Origin: Branchiostoma floridae
Taxonomy: Eukaryota > Chordata > Leptocardii > Amphioxiformes > Branchiostomatidae
Assembly: GCF_000003815.2 (NCBI RefSeq)
Contig: NC_049982.1
Location: 24,135,380-24,199,379 of the forward strand
DNA length: 64,000 nt
Direction of reading: 5' to 3'
Shown here: positions 62,361-64,000 of the stretch, in pieces
How the letters are laid out: each line of letters starts with the position of its first letter
Position numbering within the stretch: the first letter of the stretch is position 1
Translations under genes and position numbers: made by a program
The notes under the pieces: generated by a model
The model's database searches: none
What the model was told of the DNA's origin: nothing
Seen by the model: only the letters and a program-made list of their open reading frames with translations

Positions 62361-62784
62361 AACCCTGAGGTGGCTCCTATGTTTGCTTCTGCTAACTGGA
62401 GAACTGTACATTCAAACTTTTGCTGGGGTGACAACAAACAAGCGTTCAGAGGGTGTTTCTGATGTTGGACCGCCTGTTCGAACAAGCACTTGAACCCGCT
62501 CACCAATCAGTGCTCTTGTCCAAAATTTGGACAATTCCAGACATTAAGAGATGTCATGGTTCCCGGACAGAATAGCAGAGAAGCAAATTAATATCATGTA
62601 TAACAAATGCCAGACCAAACTACTATCCAGATGGTACCTAGTTTAGTTCAGGTCTGGACCTGGACCTGATCCTGTGGACCTGAATGTTTAGTACCAGTAG
62701 CTCCAGAAGTCACCAGATGTGGTATGTATAGAATACTGTTGTTACATTGTTATCATTACTAAATGTTTGATTTTCTCCCCTCAG

Positions 62785-62832
62785 GATGAGAACATCACCA
62801 AGTCCATGTCAGTGTTTGACACCATCCTGTGA
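62785..62832 (+). CDS. KCNIP-like: KChIP last coding exon and stop
   Basis: The acceptor is TTCTCCCCTCAG (ending 62784). The exon encodes DENITKSMSVFDTIL and a TGA stop at 62830-62832, matching the C-terminal helix DENIMRSMQLFxNVI of vertebrate KChIPs. This helix can occupy the hydrophobic groove when no channel peptide is bound. Everything downstream to the end of the window is 3' UTR or flanking sequence. No AATAAA was found by eye after the stop; an ATTAAA occurs at 63273-63278. Confidence 0.94.
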   Translation, partial: DENITKSMSVFDTIL

Positions 62833-63711
62833 ACTGCACACCAGTGAAACATGTCATTCTATCGTGGTGTAGGACTGGTGAAAGTCTTGTTTTCATTCCT
62901 TGTATGATATGATATAATATATATAATATATATTACCTAGAGAGAGAGATGTATACACTCATTCATAAGTTATGAACCAAAATCATCTGTTACAGTGAAA
63001 CTTAAGTCTAACTTCTTGAAGCAAAGGAATTCTACCTACCATTGACAGTTTCTTTCTACTTAACTAGTAGGAGAGGTCTGTGAACATGTTTGAGTCTAAG
63101 ATTTTGTATGTTGAGATTGATGTGTACATGAACTAAATTATTTACACAAGCTTAAACTGAATTTGAGAGGTTACATTAATTTTTCATGGTCAAGTGTGAT
63201 TTGTCTCTTGATCAACTTGATCAAACAGTAAAAATGATATTTATGAAGTTTGTTGAAGGACCAGGGCATAGCATTAAAACAGAAATTTAGGCCAAAGATT
63301 TTCCATCATGTCAAAATCGTTGAGAAGGAGATATTGGTAATTTACATGCTAGAGGCAAAGCTCAAGACATGTATACTTGTGGTACGTACACAAGTATCTT
63401 TTAGTATGACAACCATGTCACAATATTGTGGTTTTTGTACATGAAGGTTTGGTCTGTTGTACAGAAGTGCTACTAGTGGTATTGGGTGCATGCAAATCGA
63501 CATTATGAACATTATGTGAAACTTCGAAGGTGTACAATGTACATTGAGATAAATGTAAACATATTGTTTTTACCATTCTTCTCTGACAACATCTGATTCT
63601 GGACCAAAGTTGTATTGTAATTTCCAACAAAAAAATTGGGCGTACACAAATTTTTGCTTTTGTCAAGTTCCTTGAGTCTTAGGTTCCACTGCTCACAGAC
63701 TCAGTATCTTA
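62833..63711 (+). other. KCNIP-like: KChIP 3' UTR and/or downstream sequence
   Basis: Follows the stop codon directly. AT-dinucleotide stretch at about 62909-62933. ATTAAA at 63273-63278 is the only near-consensus poly(A) signal noticed, so the transcript end is uncertain. Confidence 0.5.
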
Positions 63712-63832
63712 TCCTCTAAGCAGAGGTTGGGTTGCAGAGATACCCATGGATTTTTACTGGCGTGTGAGGGAAGCGAGCCAGTAAAAATCCTGACTACTAC
63801 ATGTACTTTGATCCAAGCTCTGCTTGGAGTTA
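63712..63832. mobile_element. MITE related to 62167 copy
   Basis: CTCTAAGCAGAGGTTGGG at the left and AGCTCTGCTTGGAG at the right, with inner inverted GGATTTTTACTGGC / GCCAGTAAAAATCC. Same end motif as 62167-62360. Confidence 0.75.
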
Positions 63833-64000
63833 ATTTGTGTTCAATCAGCATAACATGGACAGTCAAAAATTTGGATAAGTCCAGTTGGAAATCACTCAGT
63901 TAAATTTTGATTCAGAAGGATTTCTATCAACACAGACGAACTTTCAAAGTTAATATCAGATTCTCTAGATATCATCTGTAATAGCTGTATAATGCTTGTT

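Larger units (their letters stand above)
2834..62832 (+). other. KCNIP-like: KChIP (Kv channel-interacting protein) gene, overall span of recognised exons
   Basis: KChIPs are cytoplasmic EF-hand proteins of the neuronal calcium sensor family that bind the N-terminus of Kv4 potassium channels and change their traffic and gating; one vertebrate member, calsenilin/DREAM, also has nuclear roles. Here the gene is assembled from exons with AG/GT borders and consistent phases. The common body encodes the family signature TKKELQIMYRGFK, a degenerate EF1 beginning ECPTG, and canonical EF2, EF3 and EF4 loops. Three candidate first coding exons can each join the body in phase 1, predicting proteins of about 245, 254 and 221 residues, within the usual KChIP range. 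The orthology is by motif recognition; I cannot place it against the individual vertebrate paralogues, although a single pre-duplication orthologue is expected in a lancelet. The 5' end may lie outside the window. Confidence 0.93.

Overview
This is eukaryotic, intron-dominated genomic DNA, most probably from a lancelet (amphioxus, Branchiostoma-like). The evidence is one chordate-type Kv-channel-interacting protein (KChIP) gene on the + strand, very large introns, frequent ACATGTA/TACATGTA words, and a dense population of small TIR transposons (MITEs), tRNA-derived SINEs and minisatellites. The species call is inference. No prokaryotic operon, CRISPR array, rRNA or clear functional tRNA gene was seen.

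The main gene is a KChIP/calsenilin-type neuronal calcium sensor spanning about 60 kb. The common body has seven splice positions: 51978-52102, then 54860-54929 OR 55003-55072, then 56530-56600, 57552-57659, 58331-58435, 61273-61335 and 62785-62832 (stop). All junctions have AG/GT borders and compatible phases, and the body keeps EF-hands 2, 3 and 4 with a degenerate EF1. At least two and probably three alternative N-terminal exons precede it (2834-2980, 19324-19498, 24618-24693). Each ends in phase 1 with a lone G, which completes a GAA (Glu) codon at 51978. Full-length products would be about 245, 254 and 221 residues.

The most unusual features are: (1) two tandem, equal-length (70 nt) versions of the EF1 exon only 73 nt apart, which look mutually exclusive; (2) a 25-codon cysteine-containing first exon at 24618 below a CCAAT/X-box-rich promoter-like block; (3) a candidate small single-pass membrane-protein gene (69 aa) on the minus strand, nested in the largest shared intron (40648-39798); (4) a compact RFX/ETS/CRE-like motif cluster at 17418-17474, upstream of the 19324 exon.

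Layout: 1-2833 upstream sequence with MITEs; 2834-2980 exon; 2981-19323 intron with 44-bp, 54-bp and 18-bp minisatellites and a SINE; 19324-24693 two alternative first exons with candidate promoter blocks and an 80-bp perfect palindrome; 24694-51977 long intron with MITEs, SINEs, Penelope-like and non-LTR retroelement debris, a second 18-bp minisatellite, a duplicated block with a filled/empty transposon site, the nested minus-strand gene, a CT/CA microsatellite and a 43-bp minisatellite; 51978-62832 KChIP body exons; 62833-64000 3' UTR or downstream sequence. Most long open frames in the window are repeat artefacts or chance.
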